From Liquidambar formosana (lineage: Eukaryota > Streptophyta > Magnoliopsida > Saxifragales > Altingiaceae): a stretch of DNA of 64,000 nt. Of this stretch, positions 1 through 12,200 are shown piece after piece; within the stretch, counting starts at the first letter, position 1; each line of letters opens with the position of its first letter. The position numbers and the translations under genes were made by a program. The notes beneath the pieces were generated by a model, which was given only the letters and a program-made list of their open reading frames with translations, made no database searches and was not told the origin of the DNA. The DNA is taken from assembly GCA_039720395.1 (NCBI GenBank), contig CM077833.1, positions 1,700,797 through 1,764,796 of the forward strand, written 5' to 3'.

Positions 1-729
1 TTCCTTCTTTTTGATTAAAACCCTTAGCAACAAGTTGAGCTTTGAATTTATCAATTGTTCCATCCATTCATAATTTTTTTCTAAATATCCATTTACACCC
101 AATTGTCTTACAACCTGGTGGAAGATCAGTTAAAATCCAAGTATTATTATCATAATCGAATTCATCTCACTATCTATTACCTCTTTCCAAAAAGAAGCAT
201 CTAATGATGTCATAGCCTCATTATAAGTTTTAGGATCATCTTCAATTAAATAAGTAAAAAAATCATTACCAAAATTCTTTTCTATTTTTCCTCTTTTACT
301 TCTTCTAACTTCAATTTGTTCTCTATTATTTAAGTTAGCATTCAAATTTCTATCTGAAGTAGAATTAGGGTTGGAACTCTCGCCAATATGTCTAGGTAAT
401 CTATTTTTCATAGGAAAAATATTTTCAAAGAAAGTAGCATCACGTGATTCCATAATAGTGTTATTTGAAATTTCAGTAACTTCTGAATTTATAACTAAAA
501 ATCTATAGGTAACACTATTTAAAGAATAACCAATAAAAACACAATCAATTGTTTTAGGTCCAATTTTTCTTTTCTTGTTAATTGGAATATTTACCTTTGC
601 TAAGCACCCCCACACCTTAAAATATCTCAAACTTGGTTTTCTATTTTTCCAAAGTTCATAAGGTGTTTTATCAGATTTTTTTATAGGGAACTCTATTAAG
701 AATATAACAAGCAGAAAATAAAGCTTCAC
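1..729 (-). pseudogene. copia integrase C-terminus and start of reverse transcriptase
   Basis: The frame 729-130 contains KTPYELWKNRKPSLRYFKVWGC and KTIDCVFIGYS, the usual copia integrase C-terminal module. A variable linker follows, then EAMTSLDASFWKEVIDSEMNS, which begins the RT (RVT_2) domain. At about 130 the frame shifts; bases 1-129 read in another minus frame as the 'W.L.DLPPGCK..GCKWIF' block of copia RT and continue past the window edge. Confidence 0.8.
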
Positions 730-1015
730 CCCAAAAATTATCAGGTAAACCCGAACTAATTAGCATAACATTAACCATGTTTAATAATGTTCGATTTTTT
801 CTTTCCGCTACTCCATTAGATTGAGGTGCATAAGGAGGAGTTACTTGATGTATAATACCATGCACTTCACAAAATTCACCCATTTTAGCTGGAGCATATT
901 GACCCCTTCTATCAGATCTCAGGATTTTAATTTTCTTCTCGAATTGGTTTTCTACCTCTGCTTTATAAATTTTGAATTTATCAAATAATTCACTTTTATA
1001 ATTTATTAAATACAT
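671..1015 (-). pseudogene. copia integrase core fragment
   Basis: This minus-strand fragment carries the remaining two catalytic regions of a copia integrase: RSDRRGQYAP (second aspartate; the glycine after DR is replaced) and NGVAERKNRTL (the glutamate). It ends in the conserved ACYILNRVP. It follows the previous segment after a frameshift of a few bases around 1020-1060 and overlaps the next frame near 671-729. It belongs to the same minus-strand element as its neighbours. Confidence 0.85.
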
Positions 1016-1060
1016 ATAACAATATCGTGTAAAATCATCAAGAAAAGTTATAAAATATCT

Positions 1061-2029
1061 CTAACCTCCACGCGTCAAAACATTATTAGAATCACAAACA
1101 TCATTATGAATCAATTTTAACAATTTCGTTTCTTTTTCAACAGATTGAAATGGTTTTCTTGGTTGTTTAGCTTGTACACAAATTTCACATTTTTCTTGTA
1201 CATTGATTTGAGACTTTGGAATTGAATCTAAATTCATCATCCTTTTAATCTTATTTAAATTTACATGTCCAAGTCTACCATGCCACATATTAGTCCAATT
1301 AGAAATTTCAACTGAAAAAGAAGAACTGGAAATTTTATTTTCATGAGAAGGCATTACATTAAGCTTGAAAAGACCATCTAGCAAATATCCTTTCCCAACA
1401 AAATTTCCATGTCTACTAAGTACAACTTTATTGGACTCGAAAACAACCTTAAAACCATGTTGAACTAACAAAGATGCACTAACTAAATTTTTCCTAATAT
1501 CAGGAACATGTTTGACTCCATCCAAAATGAGAATTTTTCGAGAAGACAACCCCAAATTTATTTGACCTTCTCCTAGTACCCTGGCCATGCTCCCATTTCC
1601 CATGCTTATAGATCTTGTGCCTGATTCCTGATAAGAATAAAATAAGTTTTTATCAGCGCACACATGTACATTAGCTCTTGAATCAATCCACCAATCAACT
1701 GAATTAAAAATTGTATTTGTTTCGGGGCTACTAACAAAGTGCCTTTCAGCAGGGCTATAGGAGTTGGCCCCCACAGTGATCATATTCGCTTGTAGTTTAG
1801 GGGCTACTGGAGGTCCATGAGACTTAGGTGGTTGACCCTTCCGAAAATAACAGTCTTTGGCCTTATGATTTGTATTTCCACAGACAAGGAACCATCTTTT
1901 TTTGATTAGCATTCTTATCCTTTGGCTTATTATTATTTTTGTTAAAACCATTTTTCTTAAAATTCCTAGGCTTAGGTTTAAGTTCGTTTTCAACATTATG
2001 TGCTTTAACATGGAATTCATATTTGACAT
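1061..2029 (-). pseudogene. copia zinc knuckle, protease, pre-integrase and start of integrase (damaged)
   Basis: This 322-codon open stretch begins near a CCHC-like knuckle (CGNTNHKAKDC) from which the first cysteine is missing. The protease follows as WWIDSRANVHVCADK, where families normally have D-S/T-G: the glycine after DS is replaced by arginine, so the active site is probably dead. Next are the GAG-pre-integrase HHCC residues (WHGRLGHVN, then CEICVQAKQ) and the first catalytic-region aspartate in LIHNDVCD. The frame ends at 1061 just after LTRGG, and integrase resumes in a different frame at about 1015. No ATG start is meaningful because this is an internal part of a polyprotein. Confidence 0.85.
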
Positions 2030-2062
2030 TTTGTTTTAGAGACTCACGATGCTTTCTTCAAT

Positions 2063-2741
2063 TCATAAAGAAACTAAAAGATCACTGAAAGAAAAATCTT
2101 CATGTTTTTGTTTTAACATTCTTCCAAATTCAGACCAAGAAGGCGGCAATTTTTTAATCAAAGTAGTGACCAATATAGTTTCATGTACATCAATATCTTT
2201 CATTTTCATATCATATATAATGTTCTCAAAATCATGAATTTGTTCATTAACAGATTTTTCCTCAACCATTTGAAAGTCAATTAACTTTTCAACAGAATAC
2301 CTTTTGGCTTACCATTTGAAAGTCAATCAACTTTTCAACAAAATACCTTTTCAAGCCAACTTCTTCAAATCCATATTTACGTTCTAATGCATCCCACAAT
2401 TCAATAGCAGTTTTTGTAGTGCAAAAGATAGGATAAATATTTTCAGCTAAAGGACTTAAGATCTTACCATGACACATAAGATCTTTCTCATCAATATCAC
2501 CATCACTGGTTTGAGACTTTCCAATAGGAGCCATCGGAATCGAGTCCGAACTAGTCTCCACTATATTTGTAGACTGAGACGTCCCTGATTTTTCATAAAC
2601 TTTTTCCTTTCCCTTAGAGGACTTATAAATCACAGAGTAAAGTCCTGAGGTTGTGAGCCAAAATTTCATTTGTTGTTGCCAACATCTAAAATTAAGACCC
2701 ATGAATTTTTCAGGTTTGCAAGAACTAGTCTCCATTATCAA
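2063..2741 (-). pseudogene. copia gag remnant (two frames)
   Basis: Two abutting reading frames on the minus strand, 2741-2289 and 2269-2063, together resemble the UBN2-type gag of copia elements. The N-terminus reads METSSCKPEKFMGLNFRCWQ, then comes an acidic linker and a segment with TAIELWDALERKYG, typical of the family. The second frame continues with a helical segment (VNEQIHDFENIIYD, then LPPSWSEFGRMLKQK). A frame change between 2289 and 2269 separates them, and the string 'ccatttgaaagtcaa' occurs on both sides of the break (about 2267 and 2313), suggesting a small local duplication. Gag would form the particle that packages the element RNA. Confidence 0.75.
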
Positions 2742-2787
2742 TTAGTCAATACTAAGTTTATAGAAATTCCTATTTATTTTCTCTAAG

Positions 2788-3123
2788 AATGTTAGATATA
2801 ATGTGAGGAATTCTATAAATTTTAGTAATAAACAAATGATATGAAATAACAATAAACTAAGATAATTATGTAACCAGATAAGAGTTTAGAATAGCCTGTG
2901 GATCAAGGCATGCGTGATGCGCTATCCTTAGAGAAAATACGCCCCCGCCTGCTCTGGGTTTGATTAACGCTTCTCTCCCAAGATACAATGATCCTCCGGG
3001 TAGCCTTGTGTACAGCTAAGACTTCTCACGAACCTTAAATTGCCCAATGCTCACGAAAATATATATATCTCAATGAAAATAGAAAAGCTCCAAAAGTGAA
3101 TCATCCAAAAAAGACAATAGTAG

Positions 3124-3160
<37 letters not shown>

Positions 3161-3415
3161 ATCCTTTTGATGCTATGTGTATGTATTTGTAATAGCTACA
3201 TACCCAACGGCTATGTGCCTTATGGTATGCTTATGGTGTGTAAATGATAATTAATTGGTGGTGTTAATGGGTGCAATTACATGCATATGTAATAGATTCA
3301 ATAAAGTTGCCAACGGTCAAAAGACCAACAACTCTAGAAGGTGAAGACTAAGCAACGCTGTTTACTTATGTTACATCAATGTAATTATTTGCATTAATTT
3401 AAATCATATGTAACA
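2788..3415 (-). repeat. probable 5' LTR of the minus-strand copia element
   Basis: Noncoding sequence directly upstream (minus sense) of gag. Its left boundary is proposed at the TG of 'tgttagatata' (complement of a terminal CA) and its right boundary at '...tatgtaaca' (complement of TGTTA...). It contains a (TA)n run at 3128-3159 and CCAACGG-type motifs (about 3207 and 3309). Boundaries are inferred; the partner LTR is outside the window. Confidence 0.45.
3128..3159. repeat. (TA)n microsatellite
   Basis: About 15 uninterrupted TA dinucleotides inside the probable copia LTR. Confidence 0.95.
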
Positions 3416-5362
3416 TTACATAACCGTACTAAATTTAAATTTGCATCCCATAATTTATTACAAGAACAGTGGCCATTAACCCAAATTAAAAACCAAATTA
3501 ATACATATTTTTTTTTCCCATAAAAATACAATGTTAATCAACATATGCAATTTTTCCATTTAAGTGCGTCCCGTGTAATAAGCATAACTCTATTGTAAAT
3601 AATTTCTAAAAAATATTGATATAGATAGGCATGAGTTCGACAACTCAGTAAATACAATTTACATAAGTAAACTAAAGAAATGATATAAATAAAATTAATT
3701 ATATCATTTAAAAGAAAATATACTAATCACTTATATTACGTAACAAAAAACTAAGCTATAACCTACAACTAAAAATAAATAATTCATGACACCAATGCAT
3801 ATGACTCATATCCAATTTAATTAATTTTTCATTAATTACCCAATCAAATTGTCCCCATACTCTAGAGGCCCTCGCACGCGGATGAGAGGAAACACAGCAA
3901 GACATCCCACAAAGGGATTGCAGTAGCCTCTAAAGGAAACACGGCATGACATTTCTACTTGGGACCACAGTTGTCACACCCCAAACCCAAAAGATTGGAT
4001 TTGGCGACATGATTGTCATAACCCACATAGGACACTACGTCCCACATAGGCTAGACCACTTAACAATATCAACTTGTAATAAAATTGTCTCCAATAATCC
4101 ATTCACAATAAAATTCAAGTCATAGCATAACTAAAGTCTCAACAATTAATTGAAATAACAAAATAAATCCATATCCATCAAAGTAAATTGTCGCCCCAAT
4201 AACCTACTACAACGTCCACTGAAATAATAATAAACTAATTCTTCTAACTACTAAAATAAAAGTTCTAATTAAACTAGCAGATTAAGCCATCGACACCCTA
4301 GCTCTTTGCACGCGGAACCCACTCACATCATGCTATTCATCTATGGGGAAAAATATAAGGGGTGAGCATAAAGCTTAGCAAGAAAACATTGCACAATATA
4401 TACAGGAAGGAGTCAAGCATATTCGCACGATTGATTTAAAAACAGGAGTAACAAAACGATAGAGTTTCACAACAAATCATTTCTTTCAATTCAGTAGGCA
4501 TATAAACTTTTAGAAATAATTCTCTTGCTTTCAATTCAATAAACAATAACACTGAAACACTTCCGATAACAGTGCACTTGATAAATCACTTTAAAATCAC
4601 TGATTGATATAAAACAAATCAATAAACATTAGTTCATACAAGTACTTCCTCTGGCTAGACTCACACTTAATAAGCACCCATCATCGTGGGATTTTACACT
4701 ACATCAGTACTGATGACCAACAGTATTAGAATCCTCGGTTGGCACGGACCAATTTTCCAACAGTAGTAGAATCCCTTATTGGGATGGACCAATAATCTAA
4801 CCAGAGTTCACACTTATACAATAAACATATGGCAAATATTTTTCACAAATAAAACATATTCAAAACACGTATTTAAACAATTTCAATAAATGACTATTTT
4901 GCTTGACCCATAGTACATAAGAAATAACCACTTTGATAGTGAAACAATTTTGAAAACAATTGTCTTAAATCATTGGCTCACAAAAGAGGAATAAAAATCA
5001 TATTTATTTTTATTTAATCAAAGAGGGCGATACATTGTGCAAGTTCCCTTACCTCAGTCCAAACCTTCAAGAATCCATATGATTGAGGTCTTAAAAATTC
5101 CAACGCTATTCAGAACCTAAAAATCAATAATATTCTTTATCAATAATTCATATTTATATTAATAGTTCATTCTAATTATGTGGTACGCTAACGGTTCAAT
5201 TTCTAATTCTAATGGTCCCAAACTTGAACTACAAAATGACTAATATAAGTCTTAATTATGCAAGTGTACGTAAACCTATGTAGACCTACCCACACTGAAT
5301 CACTATCAAACCCCACAACCCTTCTTCTCTGTAATGGTTATGTGCTCAATATATGTACGGCT

Positions 5363-5396
<34 letters not shown>
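5363..5396. repeat. (GT)n(GTAT)n microsatellite
   Basis: A run of GT followed by four GTAT units inside the Tekay solo LTR. Confidence 0.9.
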
Positions 5397-5707
5397 AAAA
5401 GTTGATAGTCAACTTGCTACAAACTGACTATCAACGTGATATGATATCTTTCCCAAAGTCTGAGTACAGTTCTCTCTTCAATCAGAAAAGCTGAAAAGCT
5501 GACAGTTAACTTGCTACAAACTGACTGTCAATGTGACATGAAAAAGTGGATGAACAATAAAAGCTCTCATGAACAGTGGATGAATAGTGTTAGATATATA
5601 TATATATATATAAAACATAATAGTTTACTTCCTTCAATGTCAGATTTTCAATTCCAACAACTCACTTTTCCTATTCATCTTAATTTACGGTACACATATG
5701 ACAAAAC

Positions 5708-5710
<3 letters not shown>

Positions 5711-5750
<40 letters not shown>
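5711..5750. repeat. (TA)n microsatellite followed by poly-T
   Basis: About 20 TA units followed by a dozen T, inside the Tekay solo LTR. Confidence 0.95.
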
Positions 5751-5758
<8 letters not shown>

Positions 5759-7226
5759 TTTTACTTACTTGATTTTTAGTGTACAGAGGTGAAGAAGGTG
5801 CAATTTTCCTTAGCCGCCAACTCCTACTCTTCCAGTCGTAGATCCAAAAACATTAACTTCTCTTGTAAAGTTATAAGTATCCTTTATATGATGGCACGAA
5901 ACCCTAACGTAATTAGGGTTACTTCCAATATTAGTGTTTGGTTACGCAGTTATCTAATTCATGATTATATTTAATCCTAATAATTACGTGTATAGTAAAA
6001 TTAACTAATAATTTAAATTAACCGTTATGCATTAAATATATAATTAATTAAATAAAAGATTTACGTAAATACGGGGCATTACAACAGTAACCCCAACACC
6101 GGGACAACATAGTACGATATCTCTAACTAGGACCACAGTAGCCCAGATTCGGGACAACACAAAGTAACTTAGGATTAAAGGATAGGAAAACACGGCATGA
6201 CGTCCCATTCCGGGATCGTAGTAGTTCTAGCTCCAATAGCCTCTAACATTCCCAAGTTGATTATTAATGCAATTATGCATGGTTATGCCCACCATGAAAT
6301 GCAATACACCATAAAATGATTTTTACCAAAATCATTTACATAATTCCCAAAAAAATTCATATTTAAAGTAAATCTAATAATTATTCCAAATTATGATAAG
6401 AATACCATAACATAGAAAAATGCTTATGATTTATATCTTTAAAATCATAAAGTAAAATTATAAACTAAAACATGTATATTTTAACACAATATCACGCATT
6501 TAAACCAACTAAAATACATGTAAACTCATAATTAACAATATAGGTAATTCCAACTTAAACAAGAATGAACAAATATCCCAAATCTATAATTTATCCCATA
6601 AATCATGTGAAATAATTTCTAACAACATTATATAACATAATAATATAATCCTATTATCATAGCAATGGCTTCAACTTATGAAAATTACACCAACCTTAAC
6701 CTTGATGCGAGAAAATGCAAGATCGATGGTGTAAGATTGTAGATCCAAGCCTAGAATGCACATGCAAGACTCCAAACACAAGCCCTAGCTTCCAAATGTG
6801 AGAAATCCTTCCACATATGCAAGATAAGAAATACCCAAGAGTAGATCTAAGCTAGGAATGAGGTATTCCATGCTCAATTAATGTATTAAATCTATGCCAA
6901 AATGGATTGAAACCACGCCTTTAATCTCTCTTTCTCTCCATCGTATACCCATGAGCTTTCTTTAATTCTATCTCCCCTTCTCTCGCTCTAAAATGCTGAA
7001 AATGAGTGATATAAGTCAGGGTTTGAGAGTTTTAAAACACCCAAGGGACATGTGCATTTTTTTCCAAACATATATAAAAACTGCGATTTGAGGATTTTAG
7101 ACGTTTGAAACCAAACACCAAAAATATGTCTCTCTGGTTTTTCAGATGTCTGAAACCTCCCTTTCATATGTCTAAAAGTCCATTTCAGACGACTGAAACT
7201 GTTTCAGACATCTGAAACCAAACACC

Positions 7227-7573
7227 AAAATATGTCTCTCTTGATTTTTCAGACATCTGAAATCTCCCTTTCAGACGTTTGAAAGTCCAATTCAGATGAC
7301 TGAAACTTTGGCAATTCAGATTGATTATCAGTTAGACTACTCCTTCATCAGCACATACCACATCCTTCTTTTGTTAAAAACATTTAAGTAAATGTTCGCA
7401 TATTTTTTATTCTCCATTTACTTAAATGCTTTTAATGAAAAGAAGGCTATGGTTGTGTTGATGAGGGAGTAGCTTGATTGACAGCTAGTTTGGAATGCTA
7501 GAGTTTCAGTCGTCTTTCAGACGTCTGAAAGGGAGATTTCAGACACTTGAAAAATCCAGAAAGACATATTTTA
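7227..7573. repeat. long inverted repeat (hairpin) with ~160-bp arms
   Basis: Left arm 7227-7394 and right arm 7415-7573 are imperfect reverse complements separated by about 20 bases. Landmarks: CATTTAAGTAAATG at 7381-7394 pairs with CATTTACTTAAATG at 7415-7428; 'catcagcacatacc' pairs with 'ggttgtgttgatg'; the CAGAC/GTCTG block pairs with its partner near 7510-7550. The arms carry several TTTCAGACGTCTGAAA-type palindromes. It lies in the presumed U3 of the outer Tekay LTR. A transcript through it would fold into a long hairpin. Confidence 0.85.
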
Positions 7574-8130
7574 TTCTCCATTTACGTTAAGTTATTTACT
7601 GAAAATAAGCAAACAACCCTCCATTTGAATTGAAATAAAATATCATAAAAATCAAATTCAAAGTATATCAAAATCTTATCTTTATGTTTTAGTACAAAAT
7701 CCATCTCCCAACAGAATTTTCCAAAATAAAAATGTAAGGAAACCGTTCCAAACATGATAATAAAATCTCATAGAATCACAGATGTCTTATAATAATATAA
7801 ACTTCCATTACCGCAAAAAAAACTTTAAAAACGAAGATTTATGAAAATTTACTTTTTCTCTATACTTACCCAAATTTCAGTATCTTAAACCCCGAAGTTG
7901 AAAATAAAGCCAAACACGCATTTAGGATACTCAATGCATAAAACAAGCATCAACATATTCAATATCATATCATCATACACAAGGATTACCCATACAGGAG
8001 GTCATCTGACAAATCGAGGGATTAAAAACGCTAACCATACATTAAGCCCCTAATACCCTAATTAAAATTTACAAGCATTACATTTCTAATTTTCAATTTT
8101 ATTTAGTTTAGAATTATATTTACTTTTTTT

Positions 8131-9020
8131 TGTTGTTGTATTTTTTAAGGTTTAATTAGTCAAAATTGAGTCCTTATAAGTTAGTATATTAATCAGAGTC
8201 AATTTTAGAAAGTTTCTAAGTACTTTTAGGGTTTTACGAAGCCTTTAAATAGGCTATAAAGGGTAAAAACGGGATTTGCCAGTTATGGTTTTTTTTTTTT
8301 TGGGGTCAGGTTTTGGTAATTTTTTATTTATAATTCTTTACTTCCTAGTTACCCTATTTTTAATTTCTTGTTTTGCAAGAATTAGGTTTTCCATAAATTC
8401 GGTTGTAGGCTTCTTGGCTATTCAATTCAATTTAATCAATAAAATTTTTGCGACTTTTGTTTTATTTTCATTGTTCTTATTTTACAAGAATACGATGCTT
8501 TTCTTTTGTTCTACTTCCACTACGCCAAGTTGGAATTAGAGCCAAGCCCATGAATGGCGACCTAGGGGAATGAGTGGTGACTTGGGATGTGTTTGAAACC
8601 ATGAGACAATAGCAAGCAATCATGTCGTAGCAGTAAGAAATTATAAGCATCTGGCTTAGCAAATAAAGACTATCATGCAACTTTCACAAGCCTTAACTTG
8701 TTTGATGATTCCTCAACACAGTCAGGATTTACTTGGTTGTGTGAATACACATTTGATCGATGAATGGAGTTAGTACAAAAAATCCAGAATTTTGTATGAA
8801 GATGGATCTTTCTTTTTTCAATATATGGTCTTTACATAAAAGTATTTATTGATAAGATGAAACGATTTTTTTATTACAAGGGAATTGCAGAGGAGAAGAA
8901 GCTAAAAGTTGGTGAGTATAGGCTAAAAGGAAGAGCCCCATATTGGTGTGAAAAACTACAAATGGTAAGGAGGCAACAAGAAGATGGGTGTTTTTCTCTT
9001 GTTCTACTTCTGCTACACCA
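8131..9020 (+). mobile_element. gypsy-like LTR retrotransposon remnant (LTR, degraded primer site, gag scrap)
   Basis: A probable LTR (8131-8527) starts TGTTGTTG, has a TATA-like 'ctataaag' near 8252 and a polyadenylation-like AATAAA near 8439, and ends 'ctacttccactacgcca'. It is followed by 'ttggaattagagccaag', a degraded version of the TTGGTATCAGAGCC primer-binding site. A gag fragment follows (8857 on), and then the LTR end recurs as 'ttctacttctgctacacca' at about 9002-9020. It therefore looks like an element reduced by internal deletion. The TSD is uninformative because the flanks are T-rich. Confidence 0.5.
8857..9000 (+). pseudogene. retrotransposon gag domain fragment
   Basis: The translation FFYYKGIAEEKKLKVGEYRL, then GRAPYWCEKLQMVRRQQ, matches the conserved core of the Ty3/gypsy 'Retrotrans_gag' domain (aromatic-Y-K-G-I-x-E-E-K-x-K and the W/Y-W-x-x-L-x-x-x-R-R block). 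About 40 residues of the domain remain before the frame runs into LTR-like sequence. No zinc knuckle or pol follows. Confidence 0.65.
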
Positions 9021-9791
9021 TTTTCTTTTTCTTATTCTTCTTCTTTTTAAGAAACTAGATTTAGAATCTGTGCGACGCATGGATTAATTTTAAAAAAATA
9101 ATATTATTAGCAAATTAAAATTTTAATGGAACACTTATCTATATTACCTATAATGTCAAAAAAGCTTTTGATTGACCTTTATACCCTCATTTTTAAACTT
9201 AATTACTTTTTTAACCTTATCCTTAATAAAATCCATAAAGACAAAGTCCTATTATTTAGCTATTTTCTTATTAAATTGTAATTAGGTTTCTAAACTGTTA
9301 TGGTCCTTTATCTTTTTTTTTCTACTCCAACTCTCTTCCTTTTTTCATTCCTATACATTTCTTCCCTATTTTTACATTCCAAGATTTGATTAGCTTTTTA
9401 ATATATATTGTTTATAAACTCTAATGATCATGAACTACTTGTTAAAATTATAATATATCATTAATATTCAAATAAACCACTACAAAAAAAAAAAAAAACC
9501 AACAAACAAATAATATTTTATAAAAAATCACGTACTATAATCTTATATTCTTTATGAGTTTACATTTGTCACAATTACATAAGATACATAAATAGTTGTT
9601 GATATTATTTTTAAGGGTAAAATGCAAAAAATCCCTTCCTATTATTACCCATTTTGCAGGTTACCCCCCTCTAATAAAAAACCAACCAAAAAACCCCCCA
9701 TACTGTCTAGGGTTGACAAATTGCCCTCTTCGTCCACATGTCGTTAGGGATCTTAACGGTATAGCATCATGTGACTGCCACGTGATGCTAA

Positions 9792-11144
9792 TGATCGTGT
9801 CAAAATCAATTACCCGTAGAATGTAAAAATTTGTATATAGTGGTAGTACGGGTGTCATACCACAGGGACTGTACTAGGATTATTTTAATTTTGAAAACTG
9901 AATACTAAAATAATTCAAAAGATGATTTTTGTAGTTTTGAACTCTATGTAATGCAAGCAAATTAAATTTATATTTTCTTCAAGAAAAGAAATACTTAGGG
10001 TCTCGAATCCACCACTAATCTTGTATAAAAATGCTCTTATTGTAACGTTTTCAAAAAGTTATTATTTGGTATGAGCAAGACTCATTGTAGCTACAAGCCC
10101 AATGACATCATAAAAAAAGGTTCATATATTTGTAAATTAGGCATAACTCATCAAAGATATAGCATGAACCGTCTCACCTACTCTATTCTAAACTAATTTG
10201 TGAGCACGACTCATCTTGTCTAAGCATGAATCATCTTAATCTCCAAATATATATACAGTGAAAACCATTGCATAACCATTGTATTTAAAATCATAGAAAT
10301 TAAACACAATTTGAGATAAAAACACTAAAACCAATTGTATCAATAATACAATCCTCCTAGTTATGCAATCCTCATACACAAATAATCAAATTCACAACAC
10401 AATCCAATAAAATACAAAATACTTGATTAGGGCTTCATCTCCATCCTAAGACAAAGATTAGTTGGCCATGTAGATAACTAAGAACTAGTTTCTCCCCTTA
10501 GCCGTCTTTGTACCTCCTCTTCCCTTGTTATGTGAATTCCCTTGGTATTTATAGGAGATGGGGAAAGGATCCAGCTGATCCCACAAGTCAAAAGCAATGC
10601 CCCCTTTTTTTGAATTCTTGGCTGCCCACGTTCTCACTTTGACAAATTCTTCCAGATTTAGATTTTTGCAAATAAGTCCACTTCCAACTCATTTTTGACT
10701 TGGAAAATGTTTGAATCAGGAAATGCCATAAACTAAATAATTGTAGTCCTTTAAGTCTTCTTTCTAGAACCACCAATTTCACCCAAATCGGATATGGGAA
10801 TCACAAGTTATAGCCAAATTACCAAAACTTGATCAATCTGTCCAGATTTGCTGCTGAATTTGGGATCATGAATTTCTTTGCTTAACTTTGAATTTCAGCT
10901 GCTCAAATCTTCAAAATTGTTGACCCAACTCTTGTTGCAGCTCCATGAAATTTTAGGCAAGTGAGAAACCCACTTCAAGTTGCATTTATTAGCTTTAGTA
11001 GTCTCGATTGTCATCTTTTTTTGGTGCAAACTCAACAGCCCTGTAATAAATCAAAAACACTTTAAACACACCAAATTAAATATAATAAAATAACTAGAAA
11101 ATATTAATAAGGGAGTAGTTTCAATGAATGTTTTGTGCTTATCA
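9792..11144 (-). mobile_element. solo LTR (TGAT...ATCA ends) nested in the MULE, TSD GCTAA
   Basis: Plus-strand ends TGATCGTGTC...GTGCTTATCA are flanked by a perfect GCTAA duplication (9787-9791 and 11145-11149). On the minus strand it begins TGATAAGCACAAAAC and has a clear TATA box (CCTATAAATACC, about 10545-10556). Size is 1353 bp with no internal domain, hence a solo LTR. The lineage is not certain; TGATAAG starts occur in some gypsy LTRs. The insertion interrupts the MULE interior and is therefore younger. Confidence 0.8.
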
Positions 11145-11304
11145 GCTAATTATTTGCTTTTAAGACCAAAATATCCTCTACTATAATGATCTCTCTTTCT
11201 TATTTCACCTTCTCCATAACCAGTTCCAAGCAAGCTCGTCGGCGGCATCTCCAAGTAAGCTTGCCGGTGACAATGGTTTGCTTAAAAAATATTAAAAAAA
11301 TATT

Positions 11305-11362
11305 TTTTTTTAAAAAAAAAAAAAGAAGAAGAAGAAGAAGAAGAAGGAGGAGGAGGAGGAGA
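11305..11362 (+). repeat. poly-A / (GAA)n / (GGA)n low-complexity run
   Basis: Poly-T and poly-A, then GAAGAA..., then GGAGGA repeats inside the MULE. The arginine-rich open frame over it is an artefact of this composition. Confidence 0.9.
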
Positions 11363-11842
11363 AGCTTGCCGTTTGTAAGAGGTGTTCTTCCCTATAATGA
11401 TCAAATCTCAAAAAAGAAAAATATGAAAAGAAATTAAAAGAAGCTTGCTGCCGGCAGGAGGCTGATGTCATTTATATAACGATCAAGCATTACAAAAAAA
11501 TAAAAAAAAAGTAAAAAGAATACCCCATGGATGGCGAGACAGTGGTGCCGGTGAATTTACCCACAAGATATATTCAATCAAACCACCATACGAACCCCAT
11601 CAAAAACCTACAACCCATATTGTAATTCACTATAACAATCATTAAACCCCAACAAACACCAAACCAGTCTGGCGAAGCTTACACCACTAAAGTCGAGAAC
11701 CTCGTCAAACATCCCAAGCTTCACTTGAGGGTCCGTCGGAGGTACGCTTCACCGGATCTGTCAGTTTGCTTCACCGAAGGCTCAGATTTTCTTTTTCATG
11801 GAGGGATAATGGGTTAGATAACGGAAAAATTAAAAATTAAAA

Positions 11843-12200
11843 CCTTAAGTTAGTCAGTGACTGACCTAGCCGGAGAGAAGGAAAGGTTAAGGGGGTCTGG
11901 TAAGGCGGTTCGAGGGAGAGGTGAACAAGGGAGAGGGGCTCAGTCGGTGACTAACCTTGTTGACGGTGTTGCTTCTGATCGAACTCAATCACTGGTTACC
12001 GGAGAGAGGGAAAGGTGAAGCGGGTTTTGGTAAGGCGGTTCAAGGGAAAGCGAGTCAGGCAATGATTGACTTGACCGGTGGTGTTGCTTCTCATCGGACT
12101 TAGTCACTAGTTGTCGGAGAGATGGAAAAGTGAAGGCGGGTCTGGTAAGGCGGTTCGAGAGAGAAGTGAATGGGAGAAAGGGTTGCCAAATGGGTTGATC
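11843..12200. repeat. three-copy tandem repeat of ~115-130 bp inside the MULE
   Basis: Three diverged units, each with CGGAGAGANGGAAA followed by GGTCTGGTAAGGCGGTTCGA, start their conserved part near 11871, 12000 and 12115. Units also share 'ggtgttgcttct' and a 'GTCA.TGACTGAC'-like segment. The block is clearly GC-richer than the surroundings. It may be captured gene sequence amplified within the element; no protein family was recognised. Confidence 0.8.

Larger units (their letters stand above)
1..3415 (-). mobile_element. Ty1/copia LTR retrotransposon, 5' part, cut by the left window edge
   Basis: Read on the minus strand, the order is probable 5' LTR (about 2788-3415), gag, zinc knuckle, protease, integrase, then the start of reverse transcriptase running off base 1. 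Protease before integrase before RT is the copia order. The coding sequence is split by frame changes near 2280, 2040, 1040 and 700 and again near 130, so this copy cannot make a full polyprotein. The rest of RT, RNase H and the 3' LTR must lie left of the window, so no TSD can be tested. I could not find a canonical TGGTATCAGAGC-type primer-binding site between gag and the proposed LTR. Confidence 0.85.
3972..6083 (-). mobile_element. solo LTR, Tekay-like Ty3/gypsy, TSD ACAGT
   Basis: Read on the minus strand it begins TGTAATGCCCCGTATTTACG and ends TTTGGGGTGTGACA, the usual termini of Tekay/Del LTRs. It is flanked by a perfect 5-bp duplication ACAGT (3967-3971 and 6084-6088), so both ends are exact. 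At 2112 bp with no internal domain or second LTR it is a solo LTR left by LTR-LTR recombination. It sits inside an older LTR of the same general type. Short open frames within it (about 5258-5974) have no recognisable product. Confidence 0.9.
3540..8086 (-). repeat. old Tekay-like Ty3/gypsy LTR sequence, split by a younger solo LTR
   Basis: Sequence on both sides of the nested solo LTR (3540-3971 and 6084-8086) looks like one older LTR of the Tekay/Del group. It has 'caactcagtaa' near 3640, repeated 'aaacacggcatgac' phrases around 3934 and 6189, and a CAGACGTCTGAAA-rich block at 7090-7560. Outer boundaries are eroded and approximate. A TATA-like 'cttatatcac' on the minus strand near 7005 would place the palindrome block upstream of the promoter. 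No coding sequence is seen. Confidence 0.55.

Noticed and set aside
8276..8539. 87-codon open frame with hydrophobic residues
   Set aside because: Lies in the T-rich LTR-like segment with TATA and AATAAA signals; composition alone gives the hydrophobic translation.
11186..11437. Arginine-rich 83-codon frame
   Set aside because: Produced by poly-A and GAA/GGA repeats inside the MULE; no domain.
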